From a virus, in IMG/VR virus record IMGVR_UViG_3300047557_000046, positions 1-20,301 of that record: a DNA stretch of 20,301 nucleotides. The stretch is one strand, 5' to 3'. The notes beneath the pieces are model-generated. The model saw only the letters and a list, made by a program, of their open reading frames with translations. It was not told the origin of the DNA and searched no databases. Every line of letters starts with the position of its first letter. Positions within the stretch are counted from its first letter, which is position 1. Shown here piece by piece: positions 7,432-15,114 of this stretch. A program made the translations under genes and the position numbers.

Positions 7432-8517
7432 ATGGCAGACCGCAGAGAGATGTTAGAAGCAGCTATGGCAGATGTAGATTTGCCTGAGGATGAGGGTAAA
7501 CCCGTAGATACAGAGGAGACACATGAGGAAAGTGAAGTCGAGGTTTCTCAAGATGAACCAGTACGGGATGAAAAAGGTCGTTTTGTCTCAAAAGAGGAAA
7601 CGCCTGCAAAGGAAGCAAGCTCTGAGGATATTGCAGAAGATGAGGTTGCACCCGAACAGTCCCAAGAATCACATGAGGAAGCTGATATACCAAAGCCTAC
7701 AACTTGGAAGAAAGACCTACTACCTTTATGGGATAAGATAGCTAAAGGCGAAACATTAACACCTGAAGAAAGTAGAAAACACCTTGAATACCTTAACCAA
7801 CGAGAGAATGAATTTAAAAAGGGCGTTAGCGTATATAAAGCGGAAGCGGAACGAGCAAAGGCTCTTGAGGAAGCGATTAATCCATTCGTACCTGAACTCC
7901 AAGCACAAGGAATCCACCCAGCCGCATGGATAAGCAATCTTGGTCGGGCGCACATGATTTTGACCAAAGCCCCCTACGACCAAAAAGTGCAGATGTTTCA
8001 TAGACTTGCACAAGATTATGGAGTAAACTTAAATTCAGTATCTCAACCAACTGCTGAATTAACGCCACAAGATGCGTACACTCAACAGTTAATGCAACAA
8101 CTTTATCAAGTTAATCAAGAGGTTAGCACGATAAAGTCACGGTTTGAGATGGAAGAACAACAACGCTTGAGCAATGAAATTGAGCGTGTAAGAAGTGACA
8201 GAGAGCGGTTTCCGCACTTTGATATGGTTAGGGAAGAAATGGCTCAACTACTTGAGCTAGGTAAGGCCCAAGACCTTGAAACGGCTTATACGAAAGCTGT
8301 GCGCCTGAATGACGAAGTTTGGGCATTGGAAAAGGATAGACTCCTTAACGATGCTAAGAAACAAGCGTCTAAAGCCCAGCAAGTAGCACGAGCTAAAGCA
8401 ACGGCTGTTAGCCCAAAATCCGTTACTCCTAACGGGACACAAGCGAAAGTCGAAGCAAAGGACAGGCGTTCAATGCTGATGGCGCAGTTAGCCGAGGCAG
8501 AGAGCGGTAGGCTTTAA
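7432..8517 (+). CDS. Probable capsid scaffolding protein
   Basis: This 361-aa protein is a likely scaffold, which directs coat assembly inside the procapsid and then leaves. About residues 10-95 are extremely acidic and disordered (many Glu/Asp, with EESEVEVSQDEP and a DEKGRFVSKEE segment). The remainder is helical and charged, with probable coiled coil around residues 220-260 and a basic Lys/Arg/Ala-rich C-terminal region, where P22-type scaffolds bind coat. The strongest support is position: it lies directly before the coat gene. The ATG has an excellent AAGGAG site at 7421-7426. It was recognised by composition, size and context, not by a specific motif. Confidence 0.8.
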   Translation: MADRREMLEAAMADVDLPEDEGKPVDTEETHEESEVEVSQDEPVRDEKGRFVSKEETPAKEASSEDIAEDEVAPEQSQESHEEADIPKPTTWKKDLLPLWDKIAKGETLTPEESRKHLEYLNQRENEFKKGVSVYKAEAERAKALEEAINPFVPELQAQGIHPAAWISNLGRAHMILTKAPYDQKVQMFHRLAQDYGVNLNSVSQPTAELTPQDAYTQQLMQQLYQVNQEVSTIKSRFEMEEQQRLSNEIERVRSDRERFPHFDMVREEMAQLLELGKAQDLETAYTKAVRLNDEVWALEKDRLLNDAKKQASKAQQVARAKATAVSPKSVTPNGTQAKVEAKDRRSMLMAQLAEAESGRL

Positions 8518-8539
8518 TTAACTAAATAAAGGATATATC

Positions 8540-9514
8540 ATGGCATTTGCTAACTCAGCAATCACCGATATTATCGCTACCACCATTCAAAGTCGTAGCG
8601 GTGAATTGGCTGATAACTTAACGCAGAACAATGCGATTCTGCAACGCTTAAACTCTAAGGGCAATGTACGCCCATTCTCGGGTGGTAATGTGATTTTGGA
8701 AGAAATCATGTACAACGACCCCAACACCAACAACGCTAATTCGTATAGCGGTTACGAAGTTCTGAACATTGCTCCTGATAGCCCAATCTCGGCTGCTCAG
8801 TTCAAGATTGCTCAGTACGCTGCTGCTGTAACGATGAGCGGTTTGGAAATGCTCCAAAACTCTAGCAAAGAGGCAATCATTGACCTGTTAGACGGTCGTA
8901 TGCAAGTTTCTGAAGCTCGTCTTTTGAACCGCATTTCTGGCGACCTCTATGGCGATGGTACTGGTAACGGTGGTAAAAACATTGACGGTCTAGCTGCCGC
9001 AGTTTCTACTTCCCCAACCACAGGTACTTACGGTGGTATTAACCGTGCAAACTGGTCTTTCTGGCAGAACCAAGTAACTACTGGTTTAACCGCCAATAAC
9101 ACCTTGGCTAAGATGACTGAAGCTGCTATCAAGCAGGTTCGTGGCACAGACAAGGCTGACCTTTACATTGCTGGTAACACCGCATACCAATATTTCGTTG
9201 GTGCATTGCAAGCAATTCAGCGTATTACTACCGAAGAGAGCGGTGCTGCTGGTTTCGCATCCCTCAAGTTCTATGGTGGCGGTACATCGGCTGATGTAGT
9301 ACTCGGTGGTGGTATTGGCGCACAAGAGAACGCAAACTATATGTATCTCTTGAACACCAATTACATTTTCTTCCGCCCACATAAAGAGCGTAATTTCGTG
9401 CCTATCGGTGGTGAGCGTCAAGCCATTAACCAAGATGCGATTGTGAAGCTCTACGGTTGGGCAGGTAACTTAACCACCAGCAACGCTTCGTTGCAGGGTA
9501 TTTTGACCGTCTAA
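8540..9514 (+). CDS. Major capsid protein (HK97-fold type expected)
   Basis: This 324-aa protein is the probable coat protein forming the icosahedral head. It starts MAFANSAITDIIATTIQSR and has an early NAILQRLNSKGNVRPFSGG segment. Mid-protein it contains RISGDLYGDGTGNGGKNIDG followed by TGTYGGINRANWSFW (about residues 131-175), a signature I know from podovirus coat proteins. The C-terminal part (LYIAGNTAYQYFV, then FRPHKERNFVPIGG) also fits. Arginine codons are all CGN, consistent with a highly expressed, well-adapted gene. A good ribosome site (AAAGG at 8528-8532) precedes the ATG. Scaffold lies upstream and the decoration candidate 17 nt downstream. The HK97 fold is inferred from family, not shown. 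Confidence 0.9.
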   Translation: MAFANSAITDIIATTIQSRSGELADNLTQNNAILQRLNSKGNVRPFSGGNVILEEIMYNDPNTNNANSYSGYEVLNIAPDSPISAAQFKIAQYAAAVTMSGLEMLQNSSKEAIIDLLDGRMQVSEARLLNRISGDLYGDGTGNGGKNIDGLAAAVSTSPTTGTYGGINRANWSFWQNQVTTGLTANNTLAKMTEAAIKQVRGTDKADLYIAGNTAYQYFVGALQAIQRITTEESGAAGFASLKFYGGGTSADVVLGGGIGAQENANYMYLLNTNYIFFRPHKERNFVPIGGERQAINQDAIVKLYGWAGNLTTSNASLQGILTV

Positions 9515-9531
9515 CAGTAAAGGAAATAATC

Positions 9532-9840
9532 ATGGCTTATTCAGTTCTCCCTATTGCTGGTGTTGATTTAGAAAGCACCACGCCTATTAGCTTTGACTAT
9601 ACAAATGGCGCAACTGCTGTTTCTATCCCAAGTTTTGGCCCTCTCGGTGCTGAGACTTTTGGTAGCGATGGCTTGCGTTATGTATTTGCCAAAGCTGGTG
9701 GTACGATTGCTGCTGGTGCAACCGATGTAACTGTAAACGCTTCAACCTTTGCCGCTACTAGCGGTGGTGGTGCATACATTGCTCCTGCCGTTTCGATGGT
9801 ATCGGGTGAATATGGCTGGTTTGGTAAAGCTAGCGTTTAA
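9532..9840 (+). CDS. Probable head decoration or capsid-stabilising protein
   Basis: This 102-aa protein is Gly/Ala/Thr/Ser-rich and beta-like, with FGSDGLRYVFAKAGGTIAAG at about residues 43-62 and a C-terminal SGEYGWFGKASV. Small proteins with a GxDGxxYVxAxAGG segment next to the coat gene in podoviruses are usually structural, and a capsid cement or decoration role fits best. Size and position agree with that, but there is no direct proof. The ribosome site TAAAGGA lies about 7 nt before the ATG. The gene is followed by a strong intrinsic terminator, so it is the last gene of the scaffold-coat-decoration block. Confidence 0.65.
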   Translation: MAYSVLPIAGVDLESTTPISFDYTNGATAVSIPSFGPLGAETFGSDGLRYVFAKAGGTIAAGATDVTVNASTFAATSGGGAYIAPAVSMVSGEYGWFGKASV

Positions 9841-9860
9841 TCAGAAATTGTAGTAAAAAC

Positions 9861-9899
9861 AAGGGGCTATCTCGTAACTGGGGTAGCCCTTTTTCTTTT
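9861..9899 (+). terminator. Rho-independent terminator after the capsid block
   Basis: The 5' arm at 9861-9873 and the 3' arm at 9880-9892 pair in a stem of about 13 bp with three G-U wobbles, closing a 6-nt loop (GTAACT, 9874-9879). Five uninterrupted T follow from 9890, then C and TTTT. The G/C-rich core GGGCTA/TAGCCC and the T tract make a convincing intrinsic terminator. It lies in the only sizeable gap (9841-9933). I see no convincing promoter after it, so downstream late genes probably rely on read-through or an unrecognised promoter. Confidence 0.85.
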
Positions 9900-9933
9900 A
9901 ACCGTTTTACCTTAACCACTTAAGGAGTTTTAC

Positions 9934-10578
9934 ATGATTGATAGCGATACCCAAGACGCAGATTCTCGTTTGGCAGTTAAGTTTTATAAGCGAGCAGTCA
10001 AACTAGAGCATGAATCCAACGAAGCTGGCAGACCAATCTACAAGGACTTTGACTTTGTACGCATTATGGTTGCTGGGGATAATCTGACGGAAATTGATAC
10101 CTACGCACAAGAAAGCCATAAACAACGCTTTCCCCGCCAATGGTTACAGTATCAAGCTACCCAAGACTCAAGTAGCGAAATATTAGGCACACCCGTAGAA
10201 CAATGGCCTTTAATTAGCCAATCCCAAGCTCAAGAACTACGGGGTGTAAAGTTTATGACCGTAGAATCCATCGCTAATGCCTCAGACTTACAGTTACAGC
10301 GTATCGGCATGATTGCTGGTATGTCACCCCATGCGTTCCGTGACAAGGCTAGGGCTTTCCTAAATCTAGCTACAGAATCAGCAGATGCAGCCAAGCGTGA
10401 AGAAGAAATTAATGCGCTAAAGCAAGAACTTGCCAAAAAAGACGAGGAAAATGCTAAAATCAAGGCTGAAACTGATGCGAAGCTCGCCCAAATGCAAGAG
10501 CAAATGGCGGCTATACTTGCGGCAGTTGGTGAAAAGAAAACTCGTACTCGTAAACCAAAAGTCGTAGAGGAAGCATAA
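9934..10578 (+). CDS. Conserved phage protein with HhH-like segment and C-terminal coiled coil
   Basis: This 214-aa protein has an N-terminal globular part with aromatic and basic residues (KDFDFVRIMVAGDNLTEID, about 38-56). Around residue 86 comes GTPVEQWPLISQSQAQELRG, then FMTVESIANASDLQLQRIGM and further helices. This pattern (GTP-x-E-x-WP...TVE-x-x-A...D...L) is a recurrent phage family; its tail resembles a helix-hairpin-helix unit. Residues about 150-200 form a Lys/Glu/Ala coiled coil, and the last residues are basic (TRTRKPKVVEEA). Function is unknown; a DNA-contacting head protein is possible but unproven. The strong AAGGAG site at 9922-9927 sits 6 nt before the ATG. It is the first gene after the terminator, next to the adaptor gene. 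Confidence 0.75.
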   Translation: MIDSDTQDADSRLAVKFYKRAVKLEHESNEAGRPIYKDFDFVRIMVAGDNLTEIDTYAQESHKQRFPRQWLQYQATQDSSSEILGTPVEQWPLISQSQAQELRGVKFMTVESIANASDLQLQRIGMIAGMSPHAFRDKARAFLNLATESADAAKREEEINALKQELAKKDEENAKIKAETDAKLAQMQEQMAAILAAVGEKKTRTRKPKVVEEA

Positions 10579-10579
10579 T

Positions 10580-11503
10580 ATGAGCCAAACGATGCTCCAA
10601 CTAGTTCAGCAAGTAACGGCTGAATTAAACCTTGCAGTCCCCACTTATGTGGCTGGCAATCCCAATCAGGATGTTCAACAGGTCTTAGCGTTGATGAACG
10701 CCCAAGGCTATGAATTACTTAAAGAAACGGATTGGCAAGGGCTTGAGTTGGAGTATCGTTTTTACACCGATGCGGTGACCTTTGTAGGCGATACGGTAAG
10801 CGATAACAGCTATAACATTATTGTTACTGGCGATGCAACCGCCTTGAACGGCAATTATTCGATTACTGGCACAGGTATTAACCAAGATACCTATGTCTCA
10901 AGCGTCACTTACAACAACATTACAGGGTTATCCACTATTGTGATGAGTCAGTTGGCTAGTGGCACATATACAGGCGTAACCTTTACTTTTAGCCAAACCA
11001 AATACCCGCTACCAAGCGACTTTGAGACCATTACGGACAATACCCATTGGGATAAGACAAAGCATTGGCAGATGCTTGGCCCTGAGGATGCCCAACAATG
11101 GCAATGGCTAAAGTCGGGTTATATTTCGACTGGCCCACGCATTAGGTGGCGTATTTTAGGCCAACAGTTCCAAATTTGGCCACCATACAATACAAAAGAG
11201 TATTTAGGCTTTGAGTACCGCTCTAAAGGTTGGGCTAGAAGTGCTGCTGGTGCTGTTAAAAACAGCTTTACGGCTGACGATGACACCACTATTTACGATG
11301 ACCGTGTAATGGTTCTTGGCACAAAGCTTAAGTATTTCCAAATCAAGTCATTTGACACTACTGCATTGCAACAAGATTACTTTAGGATTTTGAATGTAGC
11401 CAAAGCCAACGATAAGGGTTCTGCAAACCTATCGTTTGCACCATACCCAACCAAGGTGCTGATTGGTTACGCAAACATCCCTGATACTGGCTATGGAACT
11501 TAA
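10580..11503 (+). CDS. Head-tail adaptor (P22 gp4-like) with inserted beta domain
   Basis: This 307-aa protein is the probable adaptor that docks under the portal and starts tail assembly. The N-terminus is helical (LQLVQQVTAELNL... ALMNAQGYELLKETDW), and about residues 140-165 hold TKYPLPSDFETITDNTHWD, a family motif. After it, GPEDAQQWQWLKSG and IRWRILGQQFQIWPPYNTKE follow the usual adaptor pattern. Between them, residues about 65-139 form a Gly/Thr/Ser/Asn beta-rich insertion (LNGNYSITGTGINQDTYVSS), which I think interrupts the normal adaptor core. Ribosome site AGAGGA at 10566-10571. The nozzle gene follows after 2 nt, as expected. Confidence 0.8.
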   Translation: MSQTMLQLVQQVTAELNLAVPTYVAGNPNQDVQQVLALMNAQGYELLKETDWQGLELEYRFYTDAVTFVGDTVSDNSYNIIVTGDATALNGNYSITGTGINQDTYVSSVTYNNITGLSTIVMSQLASGTYTGVTFTFSQTKYPLPSDFETITDNTHWDKTKHWQMLGPEDAQQWQWLKSGYISTGPRIRWRILGQQFQIWPPYNTKEYLGFEYRSKGWARSAAGAVKNSFTADDDTTIYDDRVMVLGTKLKYFQIKSFDTTALQQDYFRILNVAKANDKGSANLSFAPYPTKVLIGYANIPDTGYGT

Positions 11504-11505
11504 TT

Positions 11506-13281
11506 ATGCGTGTACCGCAACAAAGAAGGGCTGTAACCGCTAGTTTACCCGCCCCAATCGGGGGTTGGAACGCACGAGATTCTGTGGCTGAAATGAACCC
11601 ATTAGATGCGGTTCAAATGGTCAACTTCTTCCCGACCCCATCCGATGTGACTTTGCGTCAAGGCTATACAAAGACCTGCACAGGCATTACGGGTGAAGTC
11701 CAAACCCTCATGAATTACAGCAGCCCCACCCAACAAAAGCTATTTGGGGTTAATGCGGCTGGCGACATTCTAGATGTATCAGGTGCAAGCCCTGTTTCTG
11801 CCTTTCCTGTCAGTTTAGGTAACGGCAAAGTACAGCACCAAGTCATTACTACGGCAGGCGGCTCGTTTATGGTTGGCGTAAATGGCGCAGACCAAATGGT
11901 TGTTTATGACGGCACACGCTGGCAAAAGTCGGCTGGCACAGATACTCCCCAAACTATCCTAACAATGACACGGGGTGGCACAGGCAACCTAACGGCTACT
12001 GTCACAACTAGCGTAGCCCACGGTTTAGTGACTGGAAATACGATTACGGTAACTGGCACAACGCCAGCCGAGTTTAATGGCACATACCGCATTACCGTTA
12101 CAGGTAACACCACATTTACTTACATAATGGCAACTGCGCCAGCCAATGACGCTACTATTGTTGGTGCTTATACGATTAATTATTACATTACAGGCATAGA
12201 CGGTGACAAGCTAATTGGCGTAAATCTGCACAAAGAGCGTTTATTCTTTGTTGAAGAGCAAAGTCTAAGCTTTTGGTACTTGCCAGTTGACTCTGTAAGC
12301 GGTGTTTTGACTGAATACAATCTAGGCGGTGTCGCTAGAAGCGGTGGATTCTTACAAGCTCTAGGAACTTGGACTCTTGACGCTGGTTATGGGGTAGATG
12401 ATTACCTTGTAGCCATTACCAGTCAAGGTGAGGCCATTGTTTACAAGGGTTCAAACCCATCGGATGCGAACGATTGGTCATTAATTGGTGTTTGGCAGTT
12501 AGGACAAACCTTTTCAAGGCGTTGTTTTTACAAATTTGGTGGCGATTTACTGCTTTTGACCGAGGATGGGCTAGTTCCCCTTGCTTCTGCCCTGCAATCT
12601 AGCCGTTTAGACCCCCGAATCAATGTCACCGACAAGATTTACTACGCTATTAGCCAAGCGGCTGACCTATATGCCAACAATTTTGGCTGGCAAATCGTGT
12701 ATTTTGCTAAGTTTAATATGCTTATCATCAATATTCCCTTGGGAAGCGGTAAGTATGAACAATTTGTAATGCACAACATTACAAAATCATGGGGTCGGTT
12801 CACTAATATCAACGCTGCCTGCTTTGAAATAAGCGGAGATGACCTTTATTTTGGTAGCAACGGCTTTGTGGCTAAGTACTACAACGGATTGTCCGATGGC
12901 GGTACAAACATCAAGGCTTGGGTACAGCAGGCTTACTCGTATTTTGACGCTAGAGGGCAACAGAAGCGGTTTACGATGGTTCGCCCCATATTCCAAATTG
13001 AAGGGGCTATTCCTACCGTTTTATGCGGTTTAAGTACCGATTTTGAGGTGCAAGACCTTACAGGACAGGTCAGCTTTAACCCAAATTTAAACCAAATTGG
13101 TATTTGGGACACAGCTACATGGGATAACAAGAAATGGGGTGGCCCAGTTCAAAGTAAGCTATGGCAAGGCGTGACAGGTATTGGATATGCTGGCTCAATA
13201 AGTCTTAATGTGGCAGCACAAGGACTTGAATTACGGTGGGCTTCTACCGATTTTGTGATGGAGCGTGGCGGGGTATTGTGA
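11506..13281 (+). CDS. Tail nozzle / stabilisation protein (P22 gp10-like)
   Basis: This 591-aa protein begins with LPAPIGGWNARDSVAEMNPL (residues 14-33), the well-known start of podovirus nozzle (gp10-like) proteins, followed by AVQMVNFFPTPSDVTLRQGY. The body is rich in beta strands with repeated Tyr/Trp/Gly, as expected for a beta-propeller: LHKERLFFVEEQSLSFWYLP near residue 244 and SKLWQGVTGIGYAGSI near the end. Residues about 150-228 form a distinct beta module (TTSVAHGLVTGNTITVTG, then NGTYRITVTGNTTFTY) inserted in the propeller. It probably forms the distal tail tube after the adaptor. Weak ribosome site. The stop overlaps the GTG of the next gene (GTGA). Confident of family; the insertion border is approximate. 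Confidence 0.85.
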   Translation: MRVPQQRRAVTASLPAPIGGWNARDSVAEMNPLDAVQMVNFFPTPSDVTLRQGYTKTCTGITGEVQTLMNYSSPTQQKLFGVNAAGDILDVSGASPVSAFPVSLGNGKVQHQVITTAGGSFMVGVNGADQMVVYDGTRWQKSAGTDTPQTILTMTRGGTGNLTATVTTSVAHGLVTGNTITVTGTTPAEFNGTYRITVTGNTTFTYIMATAPANDATIVGAYTINYYITGIDGDKLIGVNLHKERLFFVEEQSLSFWYLPVDSVSGVLTEYNLGGVARSGGFLQALGTWTLDAGYGVDDYLVAITSQGEAIVYKGSNPSDANDWSLIGVWQLGQTFSRRCFYKFGGDLLLLTEDGLVPLASALQSSRLDPRINVTDKIYYAISQAADLYANNFGWQIVYFAKFNMLIINIPLGSGKYEQFVMHNITKSWGRFTNINAACFEISGDDLYFGSNGFVAKYYNGLSDGGTNIKAWVQQAYSYFDARGQQKRFTMVRPIFQIEGAIPTVLCGLSTDFEVQDLTGQVSFNPNLNQIGIWDTATWDNKKWGGPVQSKLWQGVTGIGYAGSISLNVAAQGLELRWASTDFVMERGGVL

Positions 13282-13721
13282 GGACTGTTACTACAGATAA
13301 CCAAAAGTATTTGGGGGATTGGTTAGTAAGGGTTTTGAACTTTCCCCTGCCTGAGTCCACGCAATGTATTGGGCAGTTGCAAGACGGTAATTTAGTAGCG
13401 GTGGTTGGGTACTGTAATTTCATGCCAAAAGCCTGCGAAATGCACATTGGCTCATTGGCAGAAACGAACTGGATGAGTAGGGATTTATTATGGGCGGCTT
13501 TTGATTACCCCTTTAATAAACTAGGAGTTAGCGTTATACTAGGGCAAATCTGTGCTGATAACACGGATGCCCTAAAGTTAAACCGACATTTGGGCTTTAA
13601 AGTGGTTGCTGAAATACCTGATGCCCATATGGAAGGGGATTTGGTCATTATGGCGATGAGGAAAGAGGAATGTCGGTGGCTAGACATCCAATGCCCTCTA
13701 AGGAAAGCAAGAGGAGAATAG
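13278..13721 (+). CDS. GNAT-family acetyltransferase-like protein
   Basis: I choose the GTG at 13278, which overlaps the TGA stop of the nozzle gene (GTGA). The alternative ATG at 13236 lies inside the nozzle gene and would add 14 residues. The 147-aa product has the GNAT layout: beta strands with VAVVGYCNFMPKACEMHIGS, a helix with SRDLLWAAFDYPFNKLGVSV, then NTDALKLNRHLGFKVVAEIP (residues 95-114), the usual N-x-x-x-x-x...LGF C-terminal acetyl-CoA fold segment, and GDLVIMAMRKEECRWL. The classic Q/R-x-x-G-x-G/A pyrophosphate loop is not evident, so acetyltransferase activity is uncertain. Such proteins are common in podovirus late operons; their substrates are generally unknown. No ribosome site stands out, apart from a GGAG at 13260-13263 that is rather distant (14 nt). 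Confidence 0.75.
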   Translation: MRTVTTDNQKYLGDWLVRVLNFPLPESTQCIGQLQDGNLVAVVGYCNFMPKACEMHIGSLAETNWMSRDLLWAAFDYPFNKLGVSVILGQICADNTDALKLNRHLGFKVVAEIPDAHMEGDLVIMAMRKEECRWLDIQCPLRKARGE

Positions 13722-13722
13722 T

Positions 13723-14781
13723 ATGGGTGGTGGTGGATTTTTAGGACTAGGGCCTGCGCCAAGTGCGCCAGCAGCCCCCGATTACGCAGGTGCAGCGTCA
13801 CAGACTGCGGCTGGTAACTTAGCGGCAGCCCGTCAAGCTACTGCTGCTAACCGTGTAAATCAAATTACCCCTTATGGCGAATTACGCTACTCAATTACTG
13901 GCGAAGACCCATACGGCAACCCAACTTGGACTGCTACCCAAAGTTTAAACCCACAGCAACAGCGACTACTTGACCTACAAAACCAAGCCAGTATTGGACT
14001 TGGCGAGTTATCGGGTCAAGGTCTAGGCTATGTTAAAGAAATGATTGCACAGCCGTTTAGTACGGCTGGTTTGGCTGGTATGCCAATTAATGCAGGTGAG
14101 CAATATCAAGATGCGATGCTTCGCAGGCTTGAGCCAACCTTACAAAATCAGCGTGAAGCTTTAGAAACTAAGTTAGCCAATCAAGGTATTCCGCTAAATT
14201 CTGAGGCTTATAACCGTGCCATGATGCAACAGCAACAGCGTGAAAATGACCTGTTGAACTCGGCTATCACAAGCGGATTTGGCGTAGGTTTACAAGCCCG
14301 TCAGCGTGGTTTTGAGGAACTTGCTTATCAGCGTAACGAACCGATTAACACCCTTAATGCTGTTCGTAGTGGCGCACAAGTAACTGGCCCACAGTTTGTT
14401 AATTCTGCCCAACAAGCTACAACGGCTGGCCCTGACTTGTTATCTGCCGCACAAATGGGCTATAACGCTCAGATGGGCGACTTTAACGCCCAACAAGCCG
14501 CTCAATCTAACTTCAATCAAGGTTTAATGGGCTTGGCTGGTGCTGGAATTATGAAATATTCTGACCCACGCACCAAAGAAAACATTAAGCCAATCGGTGT
14601 AATGGATAACGGTTTGACCTTGTACAGCTTTGAATACAAAGACGAGTTCAAAAACCGTGACTATGCAGGACATGGAGTTCATGTTGGCGTAATGGCTGAC
14701 GAAGTAGAACAAGTATTCCCATATGCAGTTAAAACCCTTGATGACGGCTATAAGGTCGTAGATTACGGATTAATACCATGA
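13723..14781 (+). CDS. Internal/ejection-like virion protein with C-terminal S74 chaperone domain
   Basis: This 352-aa protein combines two parts. The N-terminal 270 residues are Ala/Gln/Asn-rich and helical, with PYGELRYSITGEDPYGNPTW (about 50-69), then LNPQQQRLLDLQNQ, a pattern familiar from podovirus internal or injection proteins. The C-terminal 75 residues form a short intramolecular chaperone (peptidase S74) domain: YSDPRTKENIKPIGVMDNG with Ser280-Asp281 at the expected self-cleavage site, then LYSFEYKDEF, HVGVMADEVEQVFPYAV and GYKVVDYGLI. In tail fibres this domain trims itself off after trimerisation. Here it is attached to a non-fibre protein. Start GAGGAG at 13711-13716, 6 nt before the ATG. 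Ends in an ATGA overlap. S74 assignment is firm; the ejection role is from context and resemblance. Confidence 0.75.
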   Translation: MGGGGFLGLGPAPSAPAAPDYAGAASQTAAGNLAAARQATAANRVNQITPYGELRYSITGEDPYGNPTWTATQSLNPQQQRLLDLQNQASIGLGELSGQGLGYVKEMIAQPFSTAGLAGMPINAGEQYQDAMLRRLEPTLQNQREALETKLANQGIPLNSEAYNRAMMQQQQRENDLLNSAITSGFGVGLQARQRGFEELAYQRNEPINTLNAVRSGAQVTGPQFVNSAQQATTAGPDLLSAAQMGYNAQMGDFNAQQAAQSNFNQGLMGLAGAGIMKYSDPRTKENIKPIGVMDNGLTLYSFEYKDEFKNRDYAGHGVHVGVMADEVEQVFPYAVKTLDDGYKVVDYGLIP

Positions 14782-15110
14782 ATATGTACAACCCATACGC
14801 ACCTAACCCTTATATCCAACAAGGGCAACAACAAGACATTGGCGGTTTAGCCCCTGTTTTTCAGAACATTGGCGCACAACAAGCTAACCTCAATCAAGCA
14901 ATGGCTAAAAACCAAGGCTTGAGCCAACAAGCTGGGCAAGTTGGAGGTGGCGGCATGAACCCAATGGCTATGGCGGCAATGCTTAGAAAAGGGCAAAGCT
15001 CTAACCCATACACAAACGCTCAAGCTGCGATGCAACAATATGGTGCAGAAAATGTGTACGGTTATGGCGGTCAAGGACAAGTACCCACAATGACTACTGG
15101 CATGGACTAA
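14778..15110 (+). CDS. Gln/Asn/Met/Gly-rich low-complexity virion protein
   Basis: This 110-aa protein is strongly biased to Gln, Asn, Met, Gly, Ala and Tyr, with no hydrophobic core and no known motif. Examples are YAPNPYIQQGQQQ and GGGGMNPMAMAAMLRKGQ. Such composition suggests a disordered linker or a protein folded only inside the virion. It sits between the S74-carrying protein and two ejection-like proteins, so an internal virion role is the best guess. The start at 14778 overlaps the previous stop (ATGA). A second ATG at 14784 is a possible alternative and would remove two residues. I do not recognise a family. Confidence 0.65.
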   Translation: MNMYNPYAPNPYIQQGQQQDIGGLAPVFQNIGAQQANLNQAMAKNQGLSQQAGQVGGGGMNPMAMAAMLRKGQSSNPYTNAQAAMQQYGAENVYGYGGQGQVPTMTTGMD

Positions 15111-15114
15111 TACT

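Noticed and set aside
7548-7967. Reverse-strand open frame of 139 codons
   Set aside because: It lies wholly inside the scaffold gene, lacks a ribosome site and has no recognisable domain. It is a consequence of the codon composition of the coding strand. Other minus-strand frames, for instance 700-1020 and 9086-9433, were rejected for the same reason.
9841-9933. Promoter after the terminator
   Set aside because: I found no pair of -35 and -10 boxes with acceptable spacing that I could support.
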